A stretch of DNA of 44,759 bases. Source: Ruminococcus sp. Lineage in GTDB: Bacteria > Bacillota > Clostridia > Oscillospirales > Ruminococcaceae. This document shows positions 1-7,224 of this stretch, one piece after another. The stretch is taken from the NCBI GenBank assembly GCA_015066745.1, contig SVNW01000025.1, forward strand, positions 1 to 44,759. The letters are read 5' to 3'. Position numbers and translations under genes: made by a program. Below the pieces are notes generated by a model. It saw nothing but the letters and a program-made list of their open reading frames with translations. It ran no database searches and was not told the DNA's origin. Positions within the stretch are counted from its first letter, which is position 1, and each line of letters begins with the position of its first letter.

Positions 1-1
1 G

Positions 2-52
2 TTTCTTAGAGCAATCCCAGACGTTTTAAAAATTAAGTTAAAGGCTGCTTGA
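2..52 (+). CDS. C-terminal end of a gene entering from the left edge (unidentified)
   Basis: One forward frame is open from the window edge to a TGA at 50-52 and would encode the last 16 residues (FLRAIPDVLKIKLKAA) of an upstream protein. The other two forward frames hit stops early or repeatedly. A strong intrinsic terminator follows at 143-185, which fits a transcription unit ending here. The fragment is too short to identify, and it could be chance. Confidence 0.3.
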   Translation, partial: FLRAIPDVLKIKLKAA

Positions 53-142
53 TTCAATTACTTTTGTGGAATTTACTATTGAATTTTCAAGATGCACAGC
101 TATTTTTGATGTGCGAAGTTTGAGTTTAATAAATAAAATTAT

Positions 143-185
143 AGCCTTGAATTTGTATATTTGCAGATTCAGGGCTTTTTTTAAA
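143..185 (+). terminator. Intrinsic terminator
   Basis: A 10-bp stem (AGCCTTGAAT at 143-152 with ATTCAGGGCT at 167-176, one G-U pair) is followed directly by a run of T. It separates whatever lies to the left from the VYGPP/radical SAM locus. Confidence 0.8.
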
Positions 186-205
186 AAATTTTTTTTAAAA
201 ATTTA

Positions 206-267
206 AAAATCTATGTAGCTTTTTTTTGATTTGTAAGGTATTATTAATATAGGTGTATGATTCATTC
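206..267 (+). promoter_or_regulatory. Upstream element shared by both VYGPP genes (copy 1)
   Basis: The block contains AAAAATCTATGTAGC followed by a T run, and ATTCATTC at 260-267, about 40 bp before the gene start. The same two landmarks, AAAAATCTGTAGC plus T run and ATTCATTC, lie upstream of the second paralogue at 2005-2065. The similarity implies that upstream DNA was duplicated with the gene, or that both genes share control. A -10-like TATGAT lies at 256-261 with a weak TTGTAA at 231-236 (19-bp spacing), so the promoter itself is uncertain. Confidence 0.45.
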
Positions 268-309
268 GTTAATTTTCATGTAAAATTTTTTTAAAGAGAG
301 GTTTTGTTT

Positions 310-903
310 ATGAAAAAGACTAAAAAGACACTTATGACTGCGGCAGTTCTTACTGCGGCCGCAATGAGTTCTCATAATGTGAAAACTGTAGGTGTTGCTA
401 TGGCACCTGTTTACGGACCGCCACCTGCAACCACAGTTACAACAATGAATACAACAATAAGCACTGTTTACGGACCGCCGGTAGCTATCTCAACTACTGC
501 TGACGAAGAAGTAACAGCAGTTTCATCACAGGAAGAATATATTGAAACGACAAACAGCCCTCTTGCCGGAGTTTACGGGCCACCGCCTGCGTATACAACT
601 GTTACTGATGAAGCCGAGGTTACGACCGTTCCTGTTATATCGGAAGAAGAATATACACAGACTACCTATGATGTTGTATGTGTATACGGACCACCTGATG
701 TATTTTATGATGATGGTGATGTAAATATGGACACTCAGATAAATATTGCCGATTATAATCTGATTCTGAGTGCAACACAAGGTGAAGATATCGGTTATTC
801 TCCGGAACGCCTTGCAGACGTTGATAATAACGGTGTTGTTGATGCTGATGATGTTGAAATCATGCGTAAATATCTGACCGGACAGATAGATTCAATGGAG
901 TAA
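310..903 (+). CDS. Secreted dockerin protein with four VYGPP motifs; candidate radical SAM substrate 1
   Basis: This 197-aa protein starts at ATG 310, 8 nt after AGAGAGG at 295-301; the in-frame TTG at 304 has no suitable site. Residues 1-30 look like a signal peptide or leader: Lys-rich start, short Ala/Leu core, then an Ala-rich end. VYGPP occurs at residues 34-38, 53-57, 88-92 and 125-129, separated by Thr/Glu-rich linkers containing EEY..TT. From about residue 134 there is a type I dockerin with two Ca-binding loops (DGDVNMD and DVDNNGVVD). There is no catalytic domain. The next gene, 29 bp downstream, is a radical SAM/SPASM enzyme, followed by a close paralogue of this protein. From context I infer that the YGPP repeats are the modified sites. 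It could instead be only a Pro/Thr-rich structural protein. Confidence 0.85.
   Translation: MKKTKKTLMTAAVLTAAAMSSHNVKTVGVAMAPVYGPPPATTVTTMNTTISTVYGPPVAISTTADEEVTAVSSQEEYIETTNSPLAGVYGPPPAYTTVTDEAEVTTVPVISEEEYTQTTYDVVCVYGPPDVFYDDGDVNMDTQINIADYNLILSATQGEDIGYSPERLADVDNNGVVDADDVEIMRKYLTGQIDSME
409..696 (+). repeat. Four VYGPP codon blocks in substrate 1
   Basis: The motif VYGPP recurs four times, starting at 409, 466, 571 and 682. It is followed by P, V, P and D. The longest shared unit is VYGPPPAYTTVT, complete in the third copy. The motif is far better conserved than the linkers, which suggests selection on the motif itself. Confidence 0.85.
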
Positions 904-932
904 TACTGAGAAAAATAACAGGAGGATAAAAA

Positions 933-1985
933 ATGTTAAACCCAAATTTGAAAATTCGTGATATGCGTAAGCAGTCAGCAGAGCAGAAAAATGTACTCAG
1001 AAATCTTTTTCTTGAGTTGACAGTAAGGTGCAATGAACGTTGTCTTCATTGCGGAAGCAGTTGTGGAGATGTAAAAGCCGATGAAATGACTACACAGCAG
1101 TATCATACTATTCTGAAGCAGATTTCCGGGGACTTTGATGTAAATACTTTTACGCTGTGTATAACAGGCGGAGAACCGCTTCTCAGAACAGATTTTTTTG
1201 ATATCATGTCTGATGCAAATGATATGGGCTATCTCTGGGGCATGACTTCAAACGGTATACTTATAACTCCTGAAGTAGCTAAGGATCTTAAGAGATGCGG
1301 TATGAAAACTATATCTATAAGTATTGACGGTACTCAGGAAACACATGATGCATTCAGAAGAACTCCGGGTGGCTGGCAGAAGGCAATGGACGGAGTTGAA
1401 AATCTTATAAAAACAGGCGGATTCAAGCATATTCAGGTGACAACTGTTGTTACGCATGAAAATATTGGTCAGCTTGACGAGCTTTACAAGATATTCAGCG
1501 AAATGGACATAGATTCATGGAGAGTTATAAATATAGACCCTATAGGCAGAGCAAAACAGTATCCTCATTTACTTATGACAGATGAAGATTTTGTACGTAT
1601 GTTTGAGTTTATAAGAAACAAGAGAATGGCAGGAGAGCCTGTAACATACGGTTGCGAACATTATCTCGGTCTTGAATACGAAAGAGAAGTGCGTGACTGG
1701 TATTTCCACTGTGTAGCAGGTAAGGAAATAGCAAGTATCATGAGCAATGGTGATATCACAGCCTGTCTTGACATTGAACGCAGACCTGAATTTATAATGG
1801 GTAACATTTTCAAGGATCGTTTCAAAGATGTATGGGAAAATGGTTTCCAGATATTCAGAAAAGGTCTTTCATGCGGAAAATGCGAATCTTGCAGTGAAAT
1901 GGAATTCTGCAAGGGCGGAGCATATCACACATGGAACTTTGACGAAAACCGTCCGAATATTTGTTTTAAAGATGTGTTGTTTTAA
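933..1985 (+). CDS. Radical SAM/SPASM enzyme, candidate peptide maturase
   Basis: This 350-aa protein starts at ATG 933 after a strong AGGAGGA site. The SAM-binding 4Fe-4S motif is CX3CX2C at Cys33, Cys37 and Cys40, followed by the GGEP motif at 79-82. The C-terminal third is SPASM-like: Cys260, Cys278 (C-X12-G-X4-C), then Cys314, 317, 320, 326 and 344. The usual CX3C partner after Cys326 is missing (Ala330). SPASM enzymes often modify peptides such as RiPP precursors or activate sulfatases. No separate RiPP recognition domain is visible, because the core begins only about 30 residues in. It sits between two YGPP-repeat proteins, with 29 bp before it and 111 bp after it. Peptide maturation is therefore the favoured role; the bond formed cannot be predicted from sequence. 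Confidence 0.9.
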   Translation: MLNPNLKIRDMRKQSAEQKNVLRNLFLELTVRCNERCLHCGSSCGDVKADEMTTQQYHTILKQISGDFDVNTFTLCITGGEPLLRTDFFDIMSDANDMGYLWGMTSNGILITPEVAKDLKRCGMKTISISIDGTQETHDAFRRTPGGWQKAMDGVENLIKTGGFKHIQVTTVVTHENIGQLDELYKIFSEMDIDSWRVINIDPIGRAKQYPHLLMTDEDFVRMFEFIRNKRMAGEPVTYGCEHYLGLEYEREVRDWYFHCVAGKEIASIMSNGDITACLDIERRPEFIMGNIFKDRFKDVWENGFQIFRKGLSCGKCESCSEMEFCKGGAYHTWNFDENRPNICFKDVLF

Positions 1986-1999
1986 TTTTTTTATCTGAT

Positions 2000-2065
2000 C
2001 TACAAAAAATCTGTAGCTTTTTTCGTATTTAAAAAGTGTTATATTTGAATGGTCAGTATTCATTC
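2000..2065 (+). promoter_or_regulatory. Short hairpin and shared upstream element (copy 2)
   Basis: CTACA (2000-2004) and TGTAG (2012-2016) form a 5-bp stem followed by CTTTTTT, a weak terminator or attenuator after the radical SAM gene. The same stretch carries the AAAAATCTGTAGC plus T-run sequence and ATTCATTC (2058-2065) found upstream of the first VYGPP gene. Confidence 0.4.
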
Positions 2066-2096
2066 ATAAAAATAAATCATGAAAGGAAGTATATTG

Positions 2097-2630
2097 ATGA
2101 AAAAGACTAAAAGCACACTTATGACCGCTGCGATTCTTACAGCTGCTGCAATGGGTTCGCATAATGTCAATGCAGTAGGTGTTGCGATGGCTCCTGTATA
2201 CGGACCTCCTCCGGCAAATACCACCGTTACCGGATATCCGTCAGAGGAAACTCAGACTAAATACGGACCGCCGGTGGCATACACAACTACACCTGATGGG
2301 GACGAATATACAGAGATGACAACTACAACTACACCTGTATACGGACCACCGCCGGCATATACTACGGTTACTGAAGAAGAGGAATATCCTCCATTTCCAA
2401 CAACTCAGCCTGTATACGGACCGCCTTCAGCGTTCTATGATAAAGGCGATATCAATATGGACAATAAAATCAATATTGCCGACTATAATAAAATGCTTAG
2501 TGCAGTTCAGGGCGAAGAATTGTACAGTGCAGAAGAACTGGCTGATATTGACAACGACGGTTCTGTTGACGAAGATGACGTTGACGCAATGCGTAAGTAT
2601 CTTACAGGTCAGACAGATTCTCTGGGATAA
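2097..2630 (+). CDS. Secreted dockerin protein with four YGPP motifs; candidate radical SAM substrate 2
   Basis: This 177-aa protein starts at ATG 2097, 7 nt after GGAAG; an in-frame ATG at 2079 lies upstream of that site and is disfavoured. The first 40 residues are nearly the same as those of the first paralogue (MKKTK.TLMTAA, SHNV, VGVAMAPVYGPPPA). YGPP motifs lie at residues 34-38 (VYGPP), 55-59 (KYGPP), 81-85 and 106-110. The linkers are Thr/Glu-rich and differ in length from the paralogue. The C-terminus, from about residue 116, is a dockerin with loops KGDINMDN and DIDNDGSVD. The leader, the motif and the dockerin are conserved while the spacers drift. That is the pattern expected of enzyme recognition, modified core and attachment module respectively; this reading is inference. 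A clear terminator follows. Confidence 0.85.
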   Translation: MKKTKSTLMTAAILTAAAMGSHNVNAVGVAMAPVYGPPPANTTVTGYPSEETQTKYGPPVAYTTTPDGDEYTEMTTTTTPVYGPPPAYTTVTEEEEYPPFPTTQPVYGPPSAFYDKGDINMDNKINIADYNKMLSAVQGEELYSAEELADIDNDGSVDEDDVDAMRKYLTGQTDSLG

Positions 2631-2652
2631 TATCAAAATACATCTGACAGAT

Positions 2653-2689
2653 AAGTTGCTGATTTTTACAGTCGGCAACTTATTTTTTA
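2653..2689 (+). terminator. Intrinsic terminator of the VYGPP/radical SAM locus
   Basis: A 10-bp stem (AAGTTGCTGA at 2653-2662, TCGGCAACTT at 2672-2681, one G-U pair) is followed by ATTTTTT. It closes the three-gene locus. Confidence 0.85.
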
Positions 2690-2723
2690 TGATTGATTTT
2701 TAAGGATTATTTAATATTTTGTA

Positions 2724-2732
2724 TGGTATAAT
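2724..2732 (+). promoter_or_regulatory. Extended -10 promoter for the MutS-like gene
   Basis: TGG directly precedes a consensus TATAAT (2727-2732), about 40 bp upstream of the start codon. No good -35 hexamer is at the right distance, so this would be an extended -10 promoter. Confidence 0.5.
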
Positions 2733-2770
2733 AAGCTTGATAAAAATCATATCAATAAAGGAAGATTGTC

Positions 2771-4381
2771 ATGAATAAAATAAATAATTTCAGCCTGTTG
2801 CAACCTGAGGGCGAGTACGATTACTTTACACTTGATGAAAATGCAATAAATGATTTGTCTTTGCAGTATCTTATTGAAAATATAGTTGACGAACCAAAAG
2901 AATATGAAAATTTCAGAAATATTCTTATAAAAATGCCCGTTGATGAAAAGGTGATAAAATACCGACAGGAAATTTATCAGGACTTAAAAAACAACATTGA
3001 TGTATGCAAGGATTTTATAAGGATATTCAATGAAATGAAATTCAATCTCCTTGACAGAGAATGTGTTTCGGAAACAAAATCAAGTATATGGGATCTGGTT
3101 TCAAGGCTGAAATATCTTGAAACATATGCAGGTTCGATTATTGAACTAAAAAAAATCTTTGATAAGGGAAATTTTCAGTCAGAGGGAATGAAAAAATTTT
3201 CTCAGGCTATAATTAATGTTTACAACGATAACGGATTCAAGGAATTTTCAGAGGATATGAAGGAACTTGGCGAAGATATTTCGGGGATAGGAAGTATTAC
3301 TTTAGGTGTAAACCTTGATGAAAGACTGTCACCTGTTGAAGTCGGTATAGTATCTGTAAATCAGGGCTGGTTCAGTCAGCAGGGAATACTTGAAAGATTT
3401 CTGAAATTTCATAAGGATAATGTATCCGATGACGGCACAAGAGGACTTAATTCGTACACAATGATAGCACATCCGAAAGTACATGGTGAAGTAAATCCGC
3501 TTATGAACAATCTTACAAAGATAGTTGAAAAAATGCTTTCTTCCACTACATCAAATCTGAAAAATATCCTGAAAAAATATGTAGATATAAGCGGTATGGT
3601 TCTTATTAATATTTTAAACGATATTATGTTTTATTCGTACTTTACAGAACTCGAACAGAAAGTTACCGCACTTGGTCTTCCTGTTTCTATTCCGGGTACA
3701 TCTGATGAAGGAAGTATATTTTCAGACTTCTATAATATACGACTTGCTATAGGACGTATGAAAGGAAAAGTTGAAAATGATATAGTCTGCAATGATTTTG
3801 AATTTAATAAAAATCAGCAGGTCGTTATACTTACAGGTCCTAACAGGGGCGGAAAGACAATTTTTACTCAGGCTATAGGTCTGGTGCATCTCTTTTTCCA
3901 GCATGGTGTATTTGTTCCGTGCAGACAGGGAAATATACAGGTGTGTGACGGAATATACACACATTTTCCGGCAGATGAAAATATGACTATGGCACTCGGA
4001 CGACTTGGTGAAGAAGCGCAGAGATTTAAGGAAATATGCGTAAGAGCAACACCTAAGAGCCTTCTTTTATTCAATGAATCATTTGCCACTACAAGCCATA
4101 CCGAATCACTGTACATAGCAACAGATGCACTCAGATATATATGCTGTCTTGGAACAAGAACCTGTTTTAATACACATATGCACGAGCTTGCCGATAACTC
4201 CGAAGAACTCAGCAATTCTGAAAAAGCAGTCTGCAAAGCGGTAAGTGTAGTTATGGGGTGCGAAGGAGAGGACAGTTATAAAATATTCTTCAAAAAACCC
4301 GATGGCAGAAGTTATGCTCACAGGATAGCACAAAAATACGGAATAACATTTGAACAGCTTTCAGAGCGGTTGAACAAGTAG
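2771..4381 (+). CDS. MutS-related ATPase lacking the mismatch-binding domain
   Basis: This 536-aa protein starts at ATG 2771 after AAAGGAAG. The C-terminal 200 residues are a MutS-type ABC ATPase. The Walker A motif GPNRGGKT lies near residue 356. A region like the MutS signature follows (EEAQRFKEI). The Walker B strand reads LLLFNES near 431-437, so the usual Asp before Glu is replaced by Asn. THMHEL near residue 470 matches the MutS H-loop. The first 340 residues resemble the helical lever/clamp portion; there is no N-terminal mismatch-recognition domain. It is neither MutS1 nor the larger MutS2, since no Smr tail is visible. The substrate is unknown. It is flanked by secreted dockerin genes but has no signal peptide, so it is cytoplasmic and probably unrelated to them. 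Confidence 0.85.
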   Translation: MNKINNFSLLQPEGEYDYFTLDENAINDLSLQYLIENIVDEPKEYENFRNILIKMPVDEKVIKYRQEIYQDLKNNIDVCKDFIRIFNEMKFNLLDRECVSETKSSIWDLVSRLKYLETYAGSIIELKKIFDKGNFQSEGMKKFSQAIINVYNDNGFKEFSEDMKELGEDISGIGSITLGVNLDERLSPVEVGIVSVNQGWFSQQGILERFLKFHKDNVSDDGTRGLNSYTMIAHPKVHGEVNPLMNNLTKIVEKMLSSTTSNLKNILKKYVDISGMVLINILNDIMFYSYFTELEQKVTALGLPVSIPGTSDEGSIFSDFYNIRLAIGRMKGKVENDIVCNDFEFNKNQQVVILTGPNRGGKTIFTQAIGLVHLFFQHGVFVPCRQGNIQVCDGIYTHFPADENMTMALGRLGEEAQRFKEICVRATPKSLLLFNESFATTSHTESLYIATDALRYICCLGTRTCFNTHMHELADNSEELSNSEKAVCKAVSVVMGCEGEDSYKIFFKKPDGRSYAHRIAQKYGITFEQLSERLNK

Positions 4382-4413
4382 CAATATACAGCGGTTTTGT
4401 GTACAAAAATCAG

Positions 4414-4443
4414 TTGACTTGATATATATGTATATAGTATAAT
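4414..4443 (+). promoter_or_regulatory. Sigma-A-type promoter for the dockerin metallopeptidase
   Basis: TTGACT (4414-4419) and TATAAT (4438-4443) are spaced by 18 bp, about 70 bp upstream of the start codon. Confidence 0.75.
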
Positions 4444-4510
4444 ATAATTAGCTGTTAATTTTGTATAAATTATACTTATTTTCTTGCATATCAGGGGGCT
4501 GTATTGCATT

Positions 4511-5995
4511 ATGAAAAATTTAAAGCAGATTTTAAGTAGCGTGGTTTGTTCCGGTCTGATTTTTGCACAGGCGGTTTCAGCGGAAATAAGCACGTTTTAT
4601 AAAGGAGATTTTGACAATAACGGAGTTATTGATATTTCTGATATCACTCATATGTGTGAATACCTTTGCGGAAAAGGGAGTACGCCTGACAGCATTACAG
4701 CAGATATAACAGGTGATGACAGGACTGATATCGCCGATCTTGTTGCACTGAGGGCAGAGGCTATAGGACAGTACGATATGGATAGTGAAGACGGTAAATT
4801 TATTGATGCGCCTGTTGCAAAGATAGAAACGTCGCTTTCTTCACAGGGTGAGCCGTCACTTGTCATATTTTGTGTGGAATTTCCCGACTGTAAGTATTCG
4901 CGTGATTTTACAGCGGAGATGGTAGACGATATTGCTTTTGGTGATGCCAATGAGGAGTCGGAGTATTTTCCGTTTGAAAGTATGACGGCATTTTACGAGA
5001 GGTCTTCAAAAGGTGTTATGCACCTTACAGGCAGGACTTTCAGATATACTGCCCAAAATCCGATTTCTTATTATACAGATAATCTTGATTTGCTTGCGTA
5101 TGAATGTTTTAAATTTTTTGAGGGCAGTGTTGATTTTAAAAAATATGATACAGATGATGACGGTGTAATAGATGCCTCACTTTTTGCCGTTCCCGAATCA
5201 GCTGATGAAAACTACTGGTGGCCGTATTCCATACCTTTCAGTACTGATAACTGCAGGATCGACGGTCTGAAAATAGGTCATATGATAACAGGTAATGTTG
5301 CTCCGTATGATGTAGTTAATTTCAACAGCAGTTATCTTCATGAAATGGGTCACTGCATGGGTATTCCCGATTATTATCTTTATTATTCGGAAGATGACTA
5401 TGAGGGCATGAACGGAAATGCAGGTCCGGAACTTATGGACGCCGATGCATTTTCGGATTTCGGTGCATTTTCAAAACTAATGCTTGGCTGGTACAGAAAA
5501 GAGCAGATAAATGTATTTGAAAAATCAATGAAGAAAGCGGTTTACAAACTTCATGACGCACAAAGCGAAAACGGAAACTGCATCATTATTCCTCATGGAA
5601 AACCTGATAAAAATTATTTTTCGGAGTATATGATAATAGAATACATAACCGAAAACGGAAATAACAGTGTTCTTAATACACTTTCATGGCAGAGCATGAA
5701 ACCCGGAATACGTATCATGCACATAAAAGCCGATTTTGTAAAAGGTCCGTGGTGGAATTATTTCAAGTATGAAAACGGTTCTGAAGAAACAGGTTATGAT
5801 GATGAGGGAATAAGACTTCTCCGACTTGTAAACGACGGAAAAGATCCTTTTGATTCAGGTGATATTATAGACAGCTCCGTTTCGGGATTTGGCTGGTATG
5901 ACGTTTACGGAAACGAAACGCTTGATGTTGGTGTGAAGGTACATATAGGTGAGATAGAGGACGATTGTTATACGATAACAGTATCGTGTGAATGA
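4511..5995 (+). CDS. Secreted M6-like metallopeptidase with N-terminal dockerin
   Basis: This 494-aa protein starts at ATG 4511; the AGGGGGC site at 4493-4499 supports it over the upstream in-frame TTG at 4484. A signal peptide covers about residues 1-25 (cleavage after AVSA). It is followed immediately by a dockerin-like pair of Ca loops (DFDNNGVIDISD and DITGDDRTDIAD). Dockerins are usually C-terminal, so this position is unusual. The catalytic part carries HEMGH at 277-281 followed by CMGIPDYY, a zinc motif of the HExxHxxGxxD type seen in M6 (immune inhibitor A-like) peptidases. It is likely an extracellular, scaffold-attached protease; its substrate is unknown. It has its own promoter and ends at a bidirectional terminator shared with the convergent dockerin gene. 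Confidence 0.85.
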   Translation: MKNLKQILSSVVCSGLIFAQAVSAEISTFYKGDFDNNGVIDISDITHMCEYLCGKGSTPDSITADITGDDRTDIADLVALRAEAIGQYDMDSEDGKFIDAPVAKIETSLSSQGEPSLVIFCVEFPDCKYSRDFTAEMVDDIAFGDANEESEYFPFESMTAFYERSSKGVMHLTGRTFRYTAQNPISYYTDNLDLLAYECFKFFEGSVDFKKYDTDDDGVIDASLFAVPESADENYWWPYSIPFSTDNCRIDGLKIGHMITGNVAPYDVVNFNSSYLHEMGHCMGIPDYYLYYSEDDYEGMNGNAGPELMDADAFSDFGAFSKLMLGWYRKEQINVFEKSMKKAVYKLHDAQSENGNCIIIPHGKPDKNYFSEYMIIEYITENGNNSVLNTLSWQSMKPGIRIMHIKADFVKGPWWNYFKYENGSEETGYDDEGIRLLRLVNDGKDPFDSGDIIDSSVSGFGWYDVYGNETLDVGVKVHIGEIEDDCYTITVSCE

Positions 5996-5999
5996 GTAA

Positions 6000-6171
6000 A
6001 AAAAGAGATACAAAGCAACGGTTTCAAAGGTTGCTTAGTATCTCTTTTGGTTTATGTTATGATGTTTTATGATAATAGTTTCTTAATCAAAAGAAGTAAT
6101 ATCAAGTGAGATGTACTGTTTAAGTCTTGCAAGGTCAGCGAGGTTGGTGTTGCCGTCTTTGGTGGTGTCGG
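6000..6171. repeat. Direct repeat, copy 1 (terminator plus dockerin 3' end)
   Basis: About 172 bp match 7052-7224 with only one substitution (in the hairpin) and one 1-bp indel (beside the stop codon). The repeat covers the terminator and the second dockerin half of two paralogous genes. The genes diverge strongly further in. Confidence 0.95.
6001..6050. terminator. Bidirectional terminator between convergent genes
   Basis: A 19-bp stem (6001-6019 with 6030-6048, one mismatch) has A-rich and T-rich flanks, so it can serve both the metallopeptidase (+) and the dockerin gene (-). A near-identical copy lies at 7053-7100. Confidence 0.85.
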
Positions 6172-6823
6172 ATACATTATCCGGAATAAAGCTTAAATCT
6201 TTGTCGCCTATCAATGAGAGAGAAAGTTCGGTAAGGTCAGTGAGATCAACTTTTCCGTCAATGTTCATGTCACCGCATTTTAAATTCTGGGCATCGGTGT
6301 TTGCACAAAATAAAATGGAAGTTGCAAGTACAAATTCACTTTTTTCAAAAGATTTTACGAGTTTTATAAGTTCTGCATTGGTGAGATTTGAAACGTTGAT
6401 CCCAAGATGCTGACTAAAATTATCACTGTGAAGATACTCAATAAATTCCGGATAGTATTCATATTCTTTTTGATAATCAGAAGACATATAAGTAACATCT
6501 GCTATCTGTATTGAGTCATCTATACCAAAATCTTTTGCTGTCCAGACTTTATTTATTTCGCTGTATTTCTTTTTGATTACGACCTGAAGTCCTTCGGCAC
6601 CGTATATGTATGACTTTTCAATTGTTTTGTTTTCTATGAGTTCATCATTTAAATATTTTTCATTTTCTTTAAATTCTTCACACATAAGCATAACAGACTC
6701 TACTCCGATACTACTGGTATTCGGTACACGTTCATCGAGAGCGGAAACGTTAAAGCTTAATGAAGAAATGCAGGAGATTATTGCTGTTGCCAAAGCTAAT
6801 GATTTCACTTTTCTTTTTTTCAT
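6083..6823 (-). CDS. Secreted dockerin protein, paralogue A
   Basis: This 246-aa protein starts at 6823, behind an AGAAAGGTG site. A signal peptide spans about residues 1-28 (MKKRKVKSLALATA start, cleavage near VSA). The central 150 residues match no fold I can name but are clearly related to the next gene (shared A.DFG.D..I and EYL.SD.F patterns). The C-terminus is a dockerin: GDMNIDGKVDLTDL, then LIGDK, then DTTKDGNTNLADL. The second Ca loop has Thr where Asn is usual. It has its own promoter at 6913-6941 and a terminator just downstream. The 3' 90 bp of the coding region are nearly identical at DNA level to paralogue B, and a 1-bp indel shifts the stop so this copy ends in one extra Asp. 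Confidence 0.85.
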   Translation of the reverse strand: MKKRKVKSLALATAIISCISSLSFNVSALDERVPNTSSIGVESVMLMCEEFKENEKYLNDELIENKTIEKSYIYGAEGLQVVIKKKYSEINKVWTAKDFGIDDSIQIADVTYMSSDYQKEYEYYPEFIEYLHSDNFSQHLGINVSNLTNAELIKLVKSFEKSEFVLATSILFCANTDAQNLKCGDMNIDGKVDLTDLTELSLSLIGDKDLSFIPDNVSDTTKDGNTNLADLARLKQYISLDITSFD

Positions 6824-6912
6824 AAAAACATCACCTTTCTGAAAATTACGAAATATCGAGTTTATAAATAACTATTGTGAAAGAAAACAATTAAAGAATT
6901 CTCTACGACTAT

Positions 6913-6941
6913 ATTATACTGTAAAAGCTTAATAACTACAA
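6913..6941 (-). promoter_or_regulatory. Promoter of dockerin paralogue A
   Basis: On the minus strand, TTGTAG (6941-6936) and TATAAT (6918-6913) are spaced by exactly 17 bp, about 90 bp before the start codon. Confidence 0.75.
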
Positions 6942-7051
6942 TACAATATTTTTATAAAATTTTATTATAAAACTTGTTTATAATGCTTGTAAAAATTATA
7001 ATTATTCTATTATTATATGACAGATAGATATTAACCAATTAAGCCAATTGG

Positions 7052-7224
7052 AAAAAGAGATACAAAGCAACGGTTTCAAAGGTTGCTTTGTATCTCTTTT
7101 GGTTTATGTTATGATGTTTTATGATAATAGTTTCTTAATCAAAAAGAAGTAATATCAAGTGAGATGTACTGTTTAAGTCTTGCAAGGTCAGCGAGGTTGG
7201 TGTTGCCGTCTTTGGTGGTGTCGG
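7052..7224. repeat. Direct repeat, copy 2 (terminator plus dockerin 3' end)
   Basis: This is the partner of 6000-6171, about 99 percent identical by eye. A second short identical block links the two genes at their 5' ends: 6786-6840 matches 7875-7929 (55 bp, one mismatch), covering the ribosome binding site and start of the signal peptide. Confidence 0.95.
7053..7100 (-). terminator. Terminator of dockerin paralogue B
   Basis: A perfect 19-bp stem (7053-7071 with 7082-7100) has the same loop as the copy at 6001-6048. On the minus strand it lies just downstream of paralogue B and ends in a T-rich stretch. Confidence 0.85.

Noticed and set aside
304-309. TTG start two codons upstream of the first VYGPP gene
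   Set aside because: The ribosome binding site spacing favours ATG 310, and the paralogue also begins MKKTK.
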